Assembly (NCBI GenBank): GCA_026018925.1
Contig: JAKSZU010000018.1
Coordinates: forward strand, 4,000,920-4,064,919
DNA length: 64,000 nucleotides
Direction of reading: 5' to 3'
Source: Tupaia tana
Lineage: Eukaryota; Chordata; Mammalia; Scandentia; Tupaiidae
Under the pieces are notes generated by a model, which did no database searches, was not told the origin of the DNA, and saw only the letters and a list, made by a program, of their open reading frames with translations. The translations under genes were made by a program, and so were the position numbers. Below are positions 22,301 through 34,300 of the stretch, one piece after another; position 1 is the stretch's first letter, and each line of letters starts with the position of its first letter.

Positions 22301-25300
22301 GGGGAGTTACTGGAAACGGTGATTCGTGAGGGTATATAGTGAAGTGCTATTTGGAATAGGTGGTGTTGGCTGGAGGACGGTCCGGGTGGGATGATATTCC
22401 CATGATGCCCTGGTCAGCCTGTAGGGTTCGGCCTAAAGCGTCACTTCCTGAAAGGTACAGGGATTGATGTTTGTCTGTCCAGCATCGCAGCATCCCATCC
22501 TTTGGGGGGACCTCTCCCTTCCACTGCAGAATCATCCTGCCCAACCAATGCCGTTCCATTGGGACTGACCCTGCCCTGACCCACTGGGTACACACATGAC
22601 CCACGGCTGGCCAATCAGAGGAAGCCATCCTGTCTGCTGGATTATTGGTTCAGGACTGGGCTCATGTGGCTCGAGTTAAGCCAATCAGATTGGACCCTGA
22701 GAGTCTGGACAGTCGTTGGGGACGACCCCTTTCTCTTTCTCTGGGAGTGAGACTGGTAAAGATAAGGAGGGCACGGGGCTCACGGGGCCCCTCTGTCATT
22801 TGTAGAGAGAACCTGTCTAAGAACTCAGGAGCAGAGCCAAGGCTGGGGGTGGAGACCAGGGGAGTGGCGTAAACTCTTGGACCCAGCTTTCATTTGTAGA
22901 GAGAACTTGTCTAAGAACTCAGGAGCGGAGCCAAGGCTCGGGGTGGAGACCAGGGGAGTGGCGTAAACTCTTGGACCCAGCAGTGCCTGAAGCTTTCTCG
23001 GCTGTTCACTTTCACGGGCCAGTTTTCGCTATAGGGCGCGTGTGCTCACCAGAAAGACAGAGACAGAGAGACAGAAAGCGAGAAATCACCCCCCAGGGGG
23101 CATGGCCACGCCGCAATCCCTTCTCCTCCATTCTCCTCTTGGGATCTTGGGCACATACGCACACGCGCCCAGCGTGAGTTTAAGCCACCGGGTCCAGGAC
23201 TCGAACCGCCATTGACTACGTGGGAGTCCAGCGACATAGCCATTACGCCAACTGCTGGTCCCAGTTCATCCTTTTCTTAAACCAGCTTGAGTGGGTTTTC
23301 CACCTAAAAGGGTCTTGGCCATTGTCTGCAGGTGAAGGAGCTTAGCCAGCAGGGTAGTTCAGGCTGGGAGAGGGGTCTAAAACCTCTGGTGTGAGGATTG
23401 GTTGGGGAAACAGGGTGCGAAGAGGCGCCGGGGAGACGAGTGTGACCAGGGTGTGGCCATCAGGGCTCAGGGCTGTGTGGACGGCGGCCTCCTTCAGTGC
23501 TCCTGCCCCCACCCTAGCGCTGTGGTAAAGGGACTGACAGGATTCTGCAGGAATAGGTTTGGGTTGGCCCGGGGTGGAACTGTCCCCAAGTTAGAGTGGG
23601 CTGCCGTGGGGCTCCGGCGTACGTGAAGAGAGACTGCTAGCCACTCGGCAGGGGTGTTTACAGATGGCTTCGAGGCTGGCTCTTGGGCGGCTTCGCACTG
23701 TCCAGGAGAAGCCGCGCTCTGCGTGGTGACTGTCATTTGACCCCCCCAGCCCTGTCAGCCTGAATCACGCTGGGCAGTGAGTGCCCAGGGTCCAACAGCC
23801 TCGAGGACTGGGGTAGGGGATCGCTGCATCCCGAGGAGGCTGCTCCTCTCTCTCTCTCGCTCAGAGTGTGTGCATGCTCTGTCATGAAGAAAGAAAAAAA
23901 AAACTTAATAAAAGGGGTTGTGGTCCCCACCGTGGTGGCGCAGGAGAGGCACTGCTACGTGAAGGCTGAGGCCACGCTGGGGTCCTGGTCTCACCTGAGC
24001 AGGCTGGGCATGCGGGGTGGGGCGGGGCAGGGCAGGGCAGGGCAGGGCAGGGGTGGGCCTGTAGCCCCAGTGACTGGGAGGCTGGGGCGGGAGGGTCACA
24101 CCAGGAGACACTGTCAAACAGCTTCCTTCCCTCTTGCTCCTCCCTGTGTGCACACGGTCTTTCTTATTCAAAGAAAGAGAGAGAGAAAGAAAAAGAAAAG
24201 ACAGAAAGGGTTTAAAAGAAGCTGACCTTTGCTGGCCTCATTTTCTGGCCTGTCATCCTCCCAGGAAGGGTGACAAGTGTGGCGTGCCATTGTTCTGGGG
24301 CGGGTCAGCCCTCCCTGATGTGGGGAATGGAGAGTGGAGACGGCTGGTTCCTAGGAACTGGGTGTGGCCACCAGAAGAAGGCACATGGGATGCAAGGACA
24401 CAGGCCACTCACCGTCGTGGCCTCTGCACATCAAGGGACTTCAGAAAGTTCACAGACACATGGACTTAAAGCACGACTTTATTTTGCTGCAGAGGAATTT
24501 GAGACCCATGCATAGTTTTTTGTAATGCTAACTTTCATGACTTTTTTTTTTTTTAAAGACATGAATAGCATTTAAAATTTTTTTCCAGTCATTATTTTAA
24601 TTCAACCAGAGAGACAGAGAGAGAGAAAAAGTGGGAAAACGACCCGTGAGGTCCAGGACTTGAACCGTGGTTGGCCTTGTGGGAGTGTCCAGCGCCTTAA
24701 CCACCACGCCACCTGCTGGTCCCTTCATGAGCTTTTTGTATAGCGGTACAACACGCTTATAATTGGCAGCCCATAGCATGCTGTTTGCACGTGCGTGGTT
24801 TTCTCCGGCTGCACATACACATAAAGATTTCAGAATTTGGGGTGCAAGGGAAGGAGGGACGCGATGTGCAAAGGAAGCTTTGAATCTGAGGGTGCACTGA
24901 GACGTCGTACAGTGGTATCCAGAATGTCAGTTTTGCACTCGACGAACATTTACTGAGCACCTACTTTGTGCCGGAAACAGTGCTGGGCTGTCACTCTCGA
25001 GGGGCACCTGAAGGACGAAGCCTCTGTAGCCCCATGCAGTCTGCAGTCCCCATTGTCTCGTCCCCCACGCACCTGTTGCTGGGAGGCCCCATGCCACATG
25101 AAGTGGCTTATTTTGTGCCGTAAGGTGCACGGACTTCGCCAGCTCTTGCGGTCTACCACTGGATGAGACGCGTGCTGGCTTTTGTGTTCGTAGCCACGTC
25201 TCCTGTGGTGAAGGTGGGTAGACGTCCTTTCTCCTGAGAAGCAGGCTGCCCTTTGTTCAGAAAGGCTGTTCAGAAATATTGGTCGAACTGGGTTTCTCCT

Positions 25301-28300
25301 TGGAAACCCTCAGGAGGTGGTGCGGTGTTTGAAGCCTCGCTGTGAGTGTCGTGTCGTCGGCGTTGGTGCCACCTTTTCCTCGTCCACCTTTCTTTACCCA
25401 GCCACGCCGGTGCCGTCTCTGGCAGTGGTACCCTCGGTGGAGAGGCCCCACCTTCAGGGCCAGCTGACCTTCCAGCTCCAGGTTTAGTGACTGCTTCTTT
25501 GTCTGTGTCCCACTCTCCCTCTCTCCGGCCTCTGCCAGTGACCACCGTCCACAGCACCAGTCCTGTCCCGCCCTTCCGCACGGCCAGGCGCTCAGTTCTC
25601 CTTTTCCACCTTCTTCTCTGGTTCTCACTTCCTTCTGCGGCTTCGCCTTCCTCTTGCCCAGTGTGGGTGTTTCCTAGGGCCACACCCTTGACCACGGTCT
25701 CGTCCTGGGAGCACTTGGTGAACGGCATCTCGAGCACGTGGCTAAGGACCGAGTGGGCCCGCCCCGCCCCCAGTGACCTTTCCTGACTTCATGTGGTGCT
25801 GGCCCTCCCCGCCCGCGGGAGCCTCCGTCACTCTCTCCTATAAGGTCCCAGCGCTTAGATGTGACTTGGGACCCCTCCAGGGCAGGTGTGAGTCGGCTGA
25901 CTACCCACGTGTGTCCTCACACAGGTGACTCTGACACGTGGAGGCCCCAGGCCAGGCACTGTGGGGGATTTCACGTGGGTTATCACCTGATCCTTCTTGT
26001 CCCACCAGGAAGGATTGAGCACTGTGACACCTGCAGGTGGGGGTATCCCCACTTCACTCATGAGAAACCCCATGGTTTCCTGGGAAAACCAAGTTGTTTG
26101 CTCGAGGTGGTGTGGCCCGTGAAAGAAGTGGCTTTGGATCCAGATCCAAGTCCGACGTGTCCCGCTTTCCCTGTGCTGTGCCGCCCTGCCTCCTCTCCCC
26201 CACGCCTGCAGACAGTCCGCCCTTGGCCAGCGCAACAGCTTCCTTTTCCTTTCCTGGAGAGCTTCTCCCCACTCGTCGAGCCCCACCCAGCTCAGGGTGC
26301 CCCCTGCCCAGAAGCCACCCTCCTCGCCTTCGTGGTGCTGAGTCCCCACAGCGTGGTCAGCACTGGCAAAGGTGCCCGGCCTTTCGCATTGTTGGTTGCA
26401 TAGATGAATGAATGGCAGCCCCGGCGCGTTCGGGAGTCCCTGTCTCCTCTGCTGGCCTGTGTGAAGTCTGTGGGCCCCAGGCTCCCTGGCCACAGCTGCA
26501 GCCACGTGAGTGCTGTGTGGCTGTGTACACATCTGTTTCTTCAGCTCCTTGCTGAGAGGCTGGAGAGAGGACTCCGTCTCTGGCAGTGGTACCCTCGGTG
26601 GAGAGGCCCCACCTTCAGGGCCAGCTGGCCCCCGATCTCGTTTCTCCTTGAACAGGCCCATGGCGTGAGCTGTAGCCTGGGGGATGGGCCTTCTCCAACA
26701 AGTGTGGGTACCCGCCCTTTGCTGCTCACTTAGAGAAGAGAACCCCCATTGCTGGGTTCAATCTCAGCTCTACCTAGGAGCTATGTAACCCTGGGCAAGT
26801 CGTTTAGCCTCTCCGTGCCTCAGTATCCTTGAGTAAGAGCAGGCCTCTGCTCAGAAAGGCCCTGTCTCCACCTGCTATGCGTTCTCTTCTTGGCTCTGGT
26901 TTTGGGTGGGAGTCCTGAGGTCAGGTCTTAGGTGCAGGTAGGTGTGCTCGGACCCACAAAGCCACAGTGAATGTTCGAGGAGGGCGAGGCGAAAGGGAAA
27001 AGCGACAAAGGACGCATGAGCTCGCTGTCGTGGGCTCCTGGGCCCTAACTCCACAGGGAGCCTTGGAGTAATGAGTAAGGCGCAGACCTGGGAGGCCAGG
27101 AGGGAGGACACAGGCCCCCGTCTTGTGCTCCATTGGTTGAGGGGTTCCCTGGGGGCCTCTGCACTCCAGACTGCACCTCCGGGGGCCAAGCAGCTTCCAC
27201 GGTTCCCGAGTGAGGCCACGCAGAAACCCAGAGCCCTGCTGAGGCAGGGTGTCCTGGTGCGCCCCTGCCACTCCCCGAGAGCAGAGGTGGGCTGCGGGAA
27301 GGCGCTGGCAGAGGTCTGCCTGTGCACTCAGCGGGCCTGACACTGTGTCCAACGCGTGTCCATGTGCCCGCTTCTCCTGAGGCTCTGCTGCTGGGGCCTC
27401 TGCCCAGCGAGCCCCCTGCTGCGTGTTGGCACCCACACGGGTACTGGCCTTCCGTGGGCCGTTGGTTGCCCAGACAACTGAATGGCAGTCGCGGGACGTG
27501 TGGGAGCTGGGCGCGCACAGGATCCCCGTGTCCTCCCGAGTAACCGCTCGCTGGCCCACAGGGAGAGTCTGCAGGTGCCAGCGCTCTGGCCACCGCTGCG
27601 GCCACGTGATTGCTCTGGCCCTGGCCGGGCTCTTCCTCTAGAGCCCGCGTGGCTGCCTCGCCCTCCATTCTGTGCCCGTGGTTTCAGAGGCCTGCTTCTG
27701 AGGGCAGTGCCACCTCAGCGTCTTCCACTCGATCTCGTCAGAGCGTTTGGAAATGGCCTGCCGTGGACCCTGGTGTTAGGCCTGTGCTTGTTTTCCGTCG
27801 CCTCATTTCTCCTCCCCCGTGTTTGGTCTTGTCGGTATTGCGACGTTTTCTGGCCGGCAAGAACGACGTGACAAGGGCTCACACAGACCCGGACTGTGCC
27901 AGGCAGGCTGTAAGGGCAGCATCTTCGTCTCCCGGTGCTGCAGTGACACGAGCACGCAGACTGAGTGGCTTAAAGAGCACAGCTTATTCTCTTACGGTTC
28001 TGGGGGCCGGAAGTCCTCGTGCGTCTCCCCAGGCTGGCATCAAGGTGTGAGCAGGGCTGGCTCTTCCTGGAGGCGCCAGGGGGGCCTGCTCCTGACCGCG
28101 GCCGGCTTCTCGAGGTGCCCACGCCTAGGCTTAGTCTTAGGACGCCATCTCTCACACCCTGACCCTCCTGCCTCCTCCTTCATGTGAGGGCCCCTGTGAT
28201 TACACCAAGCCCGCCCAGATAATCCAGGGTATACCCCAGATCCTGGCTTCAGTCACAGCTGCAGTCTCTCTTACCACGTGAGGTGGCACGTTCCTGGGTT

Positions 28301-31300
28301 TCAGGTGAGGACAGTGAGGACGTGGATGTTTTGGGGGGCCAGTTTCAGTTCTGCCACTGCCTCCCCTGGTCAGACCTGCACTTCCCCGGGCTGGCTTGCC
28401 AACCACGCCTGCAGCCCAGCCCTGCTCTGCCCCCCACCTGGCCGCTCCCCTTGAGAGTGCTGTTCTCCCACGGCCCCCTCTTCCTAGTGATGGCTGCCAC
28501 TCCGCAGTGGCCTCCTTGTCATCAGCCCTGCCGTGCCAGGCCCAGACCCGAGGGTTTGGCTACTTCCCTGACTTTCAGGGCCCCTTCTGTTCCCACCAGA
28601 GTGAGGCCCACGGTGCAGCATCCCCCTGCACCCTCCTTCCCTCAGTTTCCATCGTCTTCACCCAGAGCCTGGCCCGGAGCTGCTCCTGTGCTTCCTGGCC
28701 TTGACACCCGGGCTGCCGGTGTCGGTCAGCAGGGAGTGCACTGACAGGAGACTCGGGGGTCAACGCGGGGCTGCTGGGTAACACCCACAGGGGAGCCAGC
28801 CGTGAACGCGGGGCTGCTGGGTAACACCCACAGGGGATGAACACCATGCGTGTGTCCTGCCTCCACTGCCCAGGGCCCTGAGACAGGGACGGAGAGGCCT
28901 TCCCAGCCCAGCGAGCTGGGGACTGGAGAGGGAAGCCTGGCACCCTTGCCCACAGTAGGAAAAAGGCACAGCTGGGCTTGAAGCCAGGCCTCCAGCTCTC
29001 CCCCAGCGGGTGCAGACACGCTCTCTGGAGCTACACACGTGGTGGCATGTGTGAAGGCGGAGAAGTGCCCACTCTGCAGGCCAGCCCTGCTCCTGTAGCC
29101 ACGGCGCTGTGGTCCATCCTTCCTGGGCAGGGCAGGTTCGTGGGGACTGTCCTCGTGGTGGCCGGTTCGTGGGACTGTCCTCGTGGTGGCCTGCCCGTGG
29201 GACTGTCCTCGTGGTGGCCTGTCTGTGGGACTGTCCTCATGGTGGCCGATTCGTGGGACTGTCCTCGTGGTGGCCTGTCCGTGGGACTGTCCTCATGGTG
29301 GCCTGTCCGTGGGACTGTCCTCGTGGTGGCCGGTTCGTGGGACTGTCCTCGTGGTGGCCTGTCCGTGGGACTGTCCTCGTGGTGGCCTGTCCGTGGGACT
29401 GTCCTCGTGGTGGCCTGTCCGTGGGACTGTCCTCGTGGTGGCCTGTCTGTGGGACTGTCCTCATGGTGGCCTGTCCGTGGGACTGTCCTCGTGGTGGCCT
29501 GTCTGTGGGACTGTCCTCGTGGGGGCCAGGTGCCTCTGCTCCTTCCTGCTCACCCTGCTCCCTGGGGCAGGGCTCCCACTACGGTTTGTCGGATGCACCC
29601 CCCACAGACCTGAACACAGCGGGAACTGGGAACCGGAAGGCCTTGGGAAGGGAAAGGTGGCAGCAGTGGCTCCTCATTTCTTCGGGAAGTGTTTATGGGG
29701 CACGTTTGAGTGTCGGGCTGTATCCGGAAGCCCGGATGTAACAGAAACAAGGGTCCGCCCTCCTGCAGGGCATGAGCGGGAAGTCGTTCTGAGCCTTTAA
29801 ACTACACCCAGTGGTAATAAGCTTAACTCCGGCCGTCTGGCAGTGGCATGTCAGAGACAGAGGAGGTCACGGAGGGAAGCGCCATGAACTTTCCGGTGGA
29901 AGCCCGTGCTTTATCTGGGGAGTTCTGTAGGATCTCTGTTTCAAGTCATTAACTCGAGCCCCTTTCGCCCTGACCCTGTCAGCTGAACGGACTCCACATT
30001 GTCCTTCAGGACCCAGATCGAACATCACCTCCTCTGGGAAGCCTGCCTTGATCATGACCCTACCTTGTCTTTGGCGTTCCGTATGGCCCAGTACCGGCTG
30101 AGCTGCAGGGTCAGTCTCACCGCCCCCGCACACCGTGTGTTGTCTGCCCCACTAGTTTGTGTATTCTTTGAAGGTTGGGATTGAGTCTTGTTCAGCAAAG
30201 GTCCTGGGGTACAGACTGTTATTAAGTGTTCGTCACATGAGCGACAGCCACCAGACAGGGCAGCTCTGGGCCCGAGCACAAGGACACGAGCGCATCGGGC
30301 TGCTTGGGGCTCCAAGGCCCGGGTGTCACTGTCACCACTGTGGTGAGGAGCTCGGCCTCAGGGCCTGCGATGTCCTGTCCCCTCAGCCGGGGAGGGGCAG
30401 GGTAACCCACTGACTTCCATTTAAGGAAGTAAAATACGATCGTTTTCTAAAGTGCGGTGCTTGGTCATGGGGAACCGCCAGCTGCCAGTGCAGTGCGTCC
30501 GGACCGGCTCACTCCCTGCGGGCCCACTGAAGTGCTGGTTTTGCCTGCCCGCCGGCTAGCCCCGTCCACCGCCACGTCTCATGTGCAGGGCAGGCCAGGA
30601 AAGCCAGGTCACTGGCTTTTAACGAAAATCGAGTCACCAGGACTCAGTGGAGACATCTGCTCTGGGGGTGGGCAGGGCGGGTGTCGAGGCCGAGCCGCAT
30701 GGACGGTGCTGCCTCGGATGTAGAGCCCACAGGCAGGTCTGTAGGGTCGACGAGAGCTCTGCCCTCCTCTGTGGGCAGGGGCCGTGTTTACAGGGCTCGT
30801 TTCCGAGGTCTAGGTTTTCTCTATGTGGTATACTTCTTAATATTTTCTAAAAAGTTTTTCAGTGGAACAGGAGGCTGCCCTTTGTTTTTATTTTTATTTT
30901 CACCAGAGGAAACGATAAAAGTTCTCTGTAAGAAGTCAGTGAGTGACATGGGACGTGAAGCATTGAGATGTCTCTTCGACACGGAGGAGGAACTGGCTCC
31001 CCCGCCCCAGGCTTCACCCCTTCCCTCCTGCAAACATAGGCGCCCGCTGAGCCCCACTGAGTCCTCCTTCCTCTTCGGCGGGGGAAGGCCACTCGCCCCC
31101 CACCCGTCGGCAGCCCGCCTGCAGCCGTGCCCTGGCTCCCAGCCGTCCCTGGCTCCCAGCAGCGGGATGTTGCCTTCCCTCACATTTCCTTTCCTACTCA
31201 CTGCAGGGAGCTCCCTCTGTGGAAGCTGACAGCTCAGCTTTTTGGTGTGTGGGTTGTTTTTTCCTTACTGAACCTTGTTTGCGTAACTTCTTAGGGGCCT

Positions 31301-34300
31301 ATATAAGGTAAGGTCAGCACCAGCGGGCTGCGGGCTGCAACCTTGTCCCGCTCTGGGGCAATTTCCTCTTCTTCCCCTTCCTCCTTTCTTTTGTCTTGCT
31401 CCGAATTCAGGGTTGGTTGGGTGGAAATTATGAAATCATTCTCTCGCTTTCTCTCATCTGTCTGCTGACCCACGGTCATTTATGGAGTGATCATGGTGGC
31501 CCGGCCCATGTGGTTGGTGCTGGGGTGTCAGGAGGTGAGAAGCTGGAGCGACCTGAAGTATGCATGCCGGACGCTGCCCCAGGCTAGAAAAGGTGGCGAT
31601 GCTGGACATAGCGCAGGGCCTCGGTCCTGAGTTTTGTCCTCCAGGCAGGCCTGTCTCTGGGGACAGCAATCTCCTCTGGGAGAAGGCAGAGTCTCCAATG
31701 TGGGTGTGTGTTGGGGACACCCCGGACGGGATTGATTGAAACTGCTCCCCAGTGATAGCTGGAACTGGGTGTTGAATTCAGGTTCCCTTTACCCACCTGT
31801 GGTCCCGTCTGGGTTTCAAGGTCTTGAGGGCTGCTTAGAGCTGGTGGGATTTGGGTGGTCCGGGATCAGTTGACAAAGAAAAGCCATTTCTGGGGCCAGC
31901 AGATGGCATAGCGGCTATGTTGCTGGGCCTCCCACATGGCCGACCATGGTTTGAGTCGGTGGCTTGGAAGCCATGCTGGGCACGTCTGCGTGTGTGCACG
32001 ACGCCCAAGATCCCAGGAGAATAGAGAAGGATTGTAATGTGGCCACCCCCTGGGGGGTGATTTCTCACTTTCCTTCTCACCGGCAAAAACCTCTTAAAAA
32101 AATAAAAGAAAGAAAAAGACAAAGAAAAGCCATTTCTGGGCTGCAGTGAGGTTTTCCACACCCACTGAAGGTCAAGTTCTTTGAGAACGAGTTAGAGCAA
32201 GGCCACGTGAGGCCGTGGAGGAAGGAGAGGGCGACGATGTCCCGAGAACGCCCGCGTGCAGCCAGCTTGGCCTGAGCGCCCTCACCAGCCCTCACCAGAG
32301 GGTAGTCCTCAGGAGGGGCTCCGGCCTTGCTGTGCCATGGCGGGCGTCTCTGAGCTGGGCTCCGTGCCACTGTGTGATGGCTGTCGGACCCTGGTTAATT
32401 ACCACGTCGTCAAAGGGAGTAGGAGGGACTGTGGTCGGGACTCGTTAGCAAGTAAGTGCCCAAGTGCCGCTCTTCCCTTCCTTGGCTGTGGGGTCCAGGG
32501 CAGTGGGAGTGGCTGGGGGCCAGTCCGGGAGGTCCCTGGTGCTCAGGAGCCACACCGAGGCGCCCCGATTCTGTACGCTCTCATGCTGAGAAGGCAGACC
32601 ATACAGGAAGCCCCTTTACGTGACCACTTCCTGGAAATAAAAGGTGTGGTGGGCAGGAGGGGCGGGCTGGGCTTGAGCACCTCTGCTCCTCTGCCTGCAG
32701 GCCATCGTCTGGCCCGAGCTGCCGGTGGGGCGCACAGGCCGTATCACTTCCTCCCCGCTCCTCTGTCTCTAATCAGTGGTTCTCAAGCTTCCGCAGCGGC
32801 CAGCACCTGGGGGCTCATTCAAGCACAATTTCCGGCCGGTCCCTAGAGTTTCTGAATCAGTAGGTCCAGGGTCCTGAGAACTCACATTTCTAGGAATCCT
32901 GGGTGCTGCTGCTCCGGGGACCACACTGAGGACTCCCTGCTTTCCAAAGGGAGGCCTCGGAGAGCTGGCTCTGTGCTTCCTTATCACAGCCTCTCCGAGC
33001 TGCAGTTTCTTCATCTGTGAGGGGCCGAGCAGACGACCTTAGAAGTTGGGAGGAGGGAGTGTGCGAATATGTGTAAATGTGGGCACGTGGCGAGCGAGCC
33101 AGGAACCCGACCTCAGCGACTTCTACACCAACTCTGTCTTACTGCCTCCCCCAGGCACACAGTAGGCCCTCAGGAAATACTCGCCAATGAATAACTCAGT
33201 GATGAGCTGTGTGCCCGAGGCCGTCCCCCCTTTGAAACCCAGAGGAGTGAGGAAGGTTTGCGGGTGCGGAAGGGCAGCCCACGCCTCAGCTGGGACAACC
33301 GAGGCTTGTGCTTTTTTGCCTATGAGATCCGGGCAGGCCTCTGTGCAGGATGGGGTTGGGCAGAGACGGGAGCTGGCCTGGGGCGAAGGACAAACCGTCC
33401 TTCTGTCCTGCCCAAGGCGAGGTCCAACCGGGCTCTGAACCTCCTTCGGGGTGAGCCAAGCGTGGAGCGAGGCCTCCATGGTGCTGACACAGGGCCTCGG
33501 TCAAGTGTGACGCCTCGCTGTGAAGTGACCAACACCTGTAAGCATAGCATGACTCGGGGACTTCCAAAACACGTCCGCCCGCAGCCTTGTTGACCGAGCC
33601 GTTGTCAGATAAGCGCTGAACCGTCAGGCAGCAAACCATGTCCTTCCTCGACCCCCGAGGTAATGGCGTCAGCCCGTGTCCCGGACACGCCAATGTCCTT
33701 GGGGTGGCGCGACTCACTTGCTGCATGTCTGTTTTGCACCAGGTCCTGGGCTGGGACTTGGGGTCAGGGTTCATGGGGGAATGGCTCCAGACAGGGACAG
33801 GGCTGCCCAACACACAGCTGGACGGGCTGAAGGAGGCAAGGAACAGGAGAGTCGGTGCAGGGGGCACGGCCCGGGCAGCCTGCAGAGAGGGTGGGCCCTG
33901 CGAGCTTGCTACAGTGGGAAGCCGGCCAGGCTGGTGACGTCCAGAGGACCGAGAAGCTGGGGCAGCTGATGCAGCCGGGAGGCTGGCACTTGGCTGCCTG
34001 GAGGGTCAGTGTCTTCAAGAAATGTGCCGGCCCAGTGTGGCAGCTCCAGCGGCTGTCCCACGTGGAGGCCTTGGCTGGGGACAGGCGGTTTGGGTCCAAA
34101 TGCACTCTGCAGCCCGAGCGAGCACCCAGGCTGAACAATGTGGAAATGGAACAGAGTGGTTACCATGGAAACGCTCACTGTTGCTTGTGACATCCAAGCG
34201 AGAGGCATGGGTCCGTCGGGTGTGTGGTCCTGCCTTCCACCAGGGCGAAGCTGAGGGTTAATGAAACGTCTCGGTGCTGCCTCTCCTCCACACCTCCAGA

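Noticed and set aside
25270..26661. Minus-strand frames of 155 and 268 codons sharing a GPEGGASPPRVPLPET segment, suggesting a repeated protein domain
   Set aside because: The shared part is only the 54-bp nucleotide repeat; no start, splice or homology support.
27045..27668. 207-212 codon minus-strand frames
   Set aside because: Chance open frames in GC-rich intron DNA, overlapping each other in different frames.
27880..28352. Possible endogenous retrovirus with genes
   Set aside because: Only LTR-type sequence; no gag, pol or env-like reading frame nearby.
28978..29800. Long frames with VGLSSWWPVRGTVLV-like repeats and minus-strand TNRPPRGQSH-like repeats
   Set aside because: By-product of the 28-bp minisatellite; no homology or splice context.
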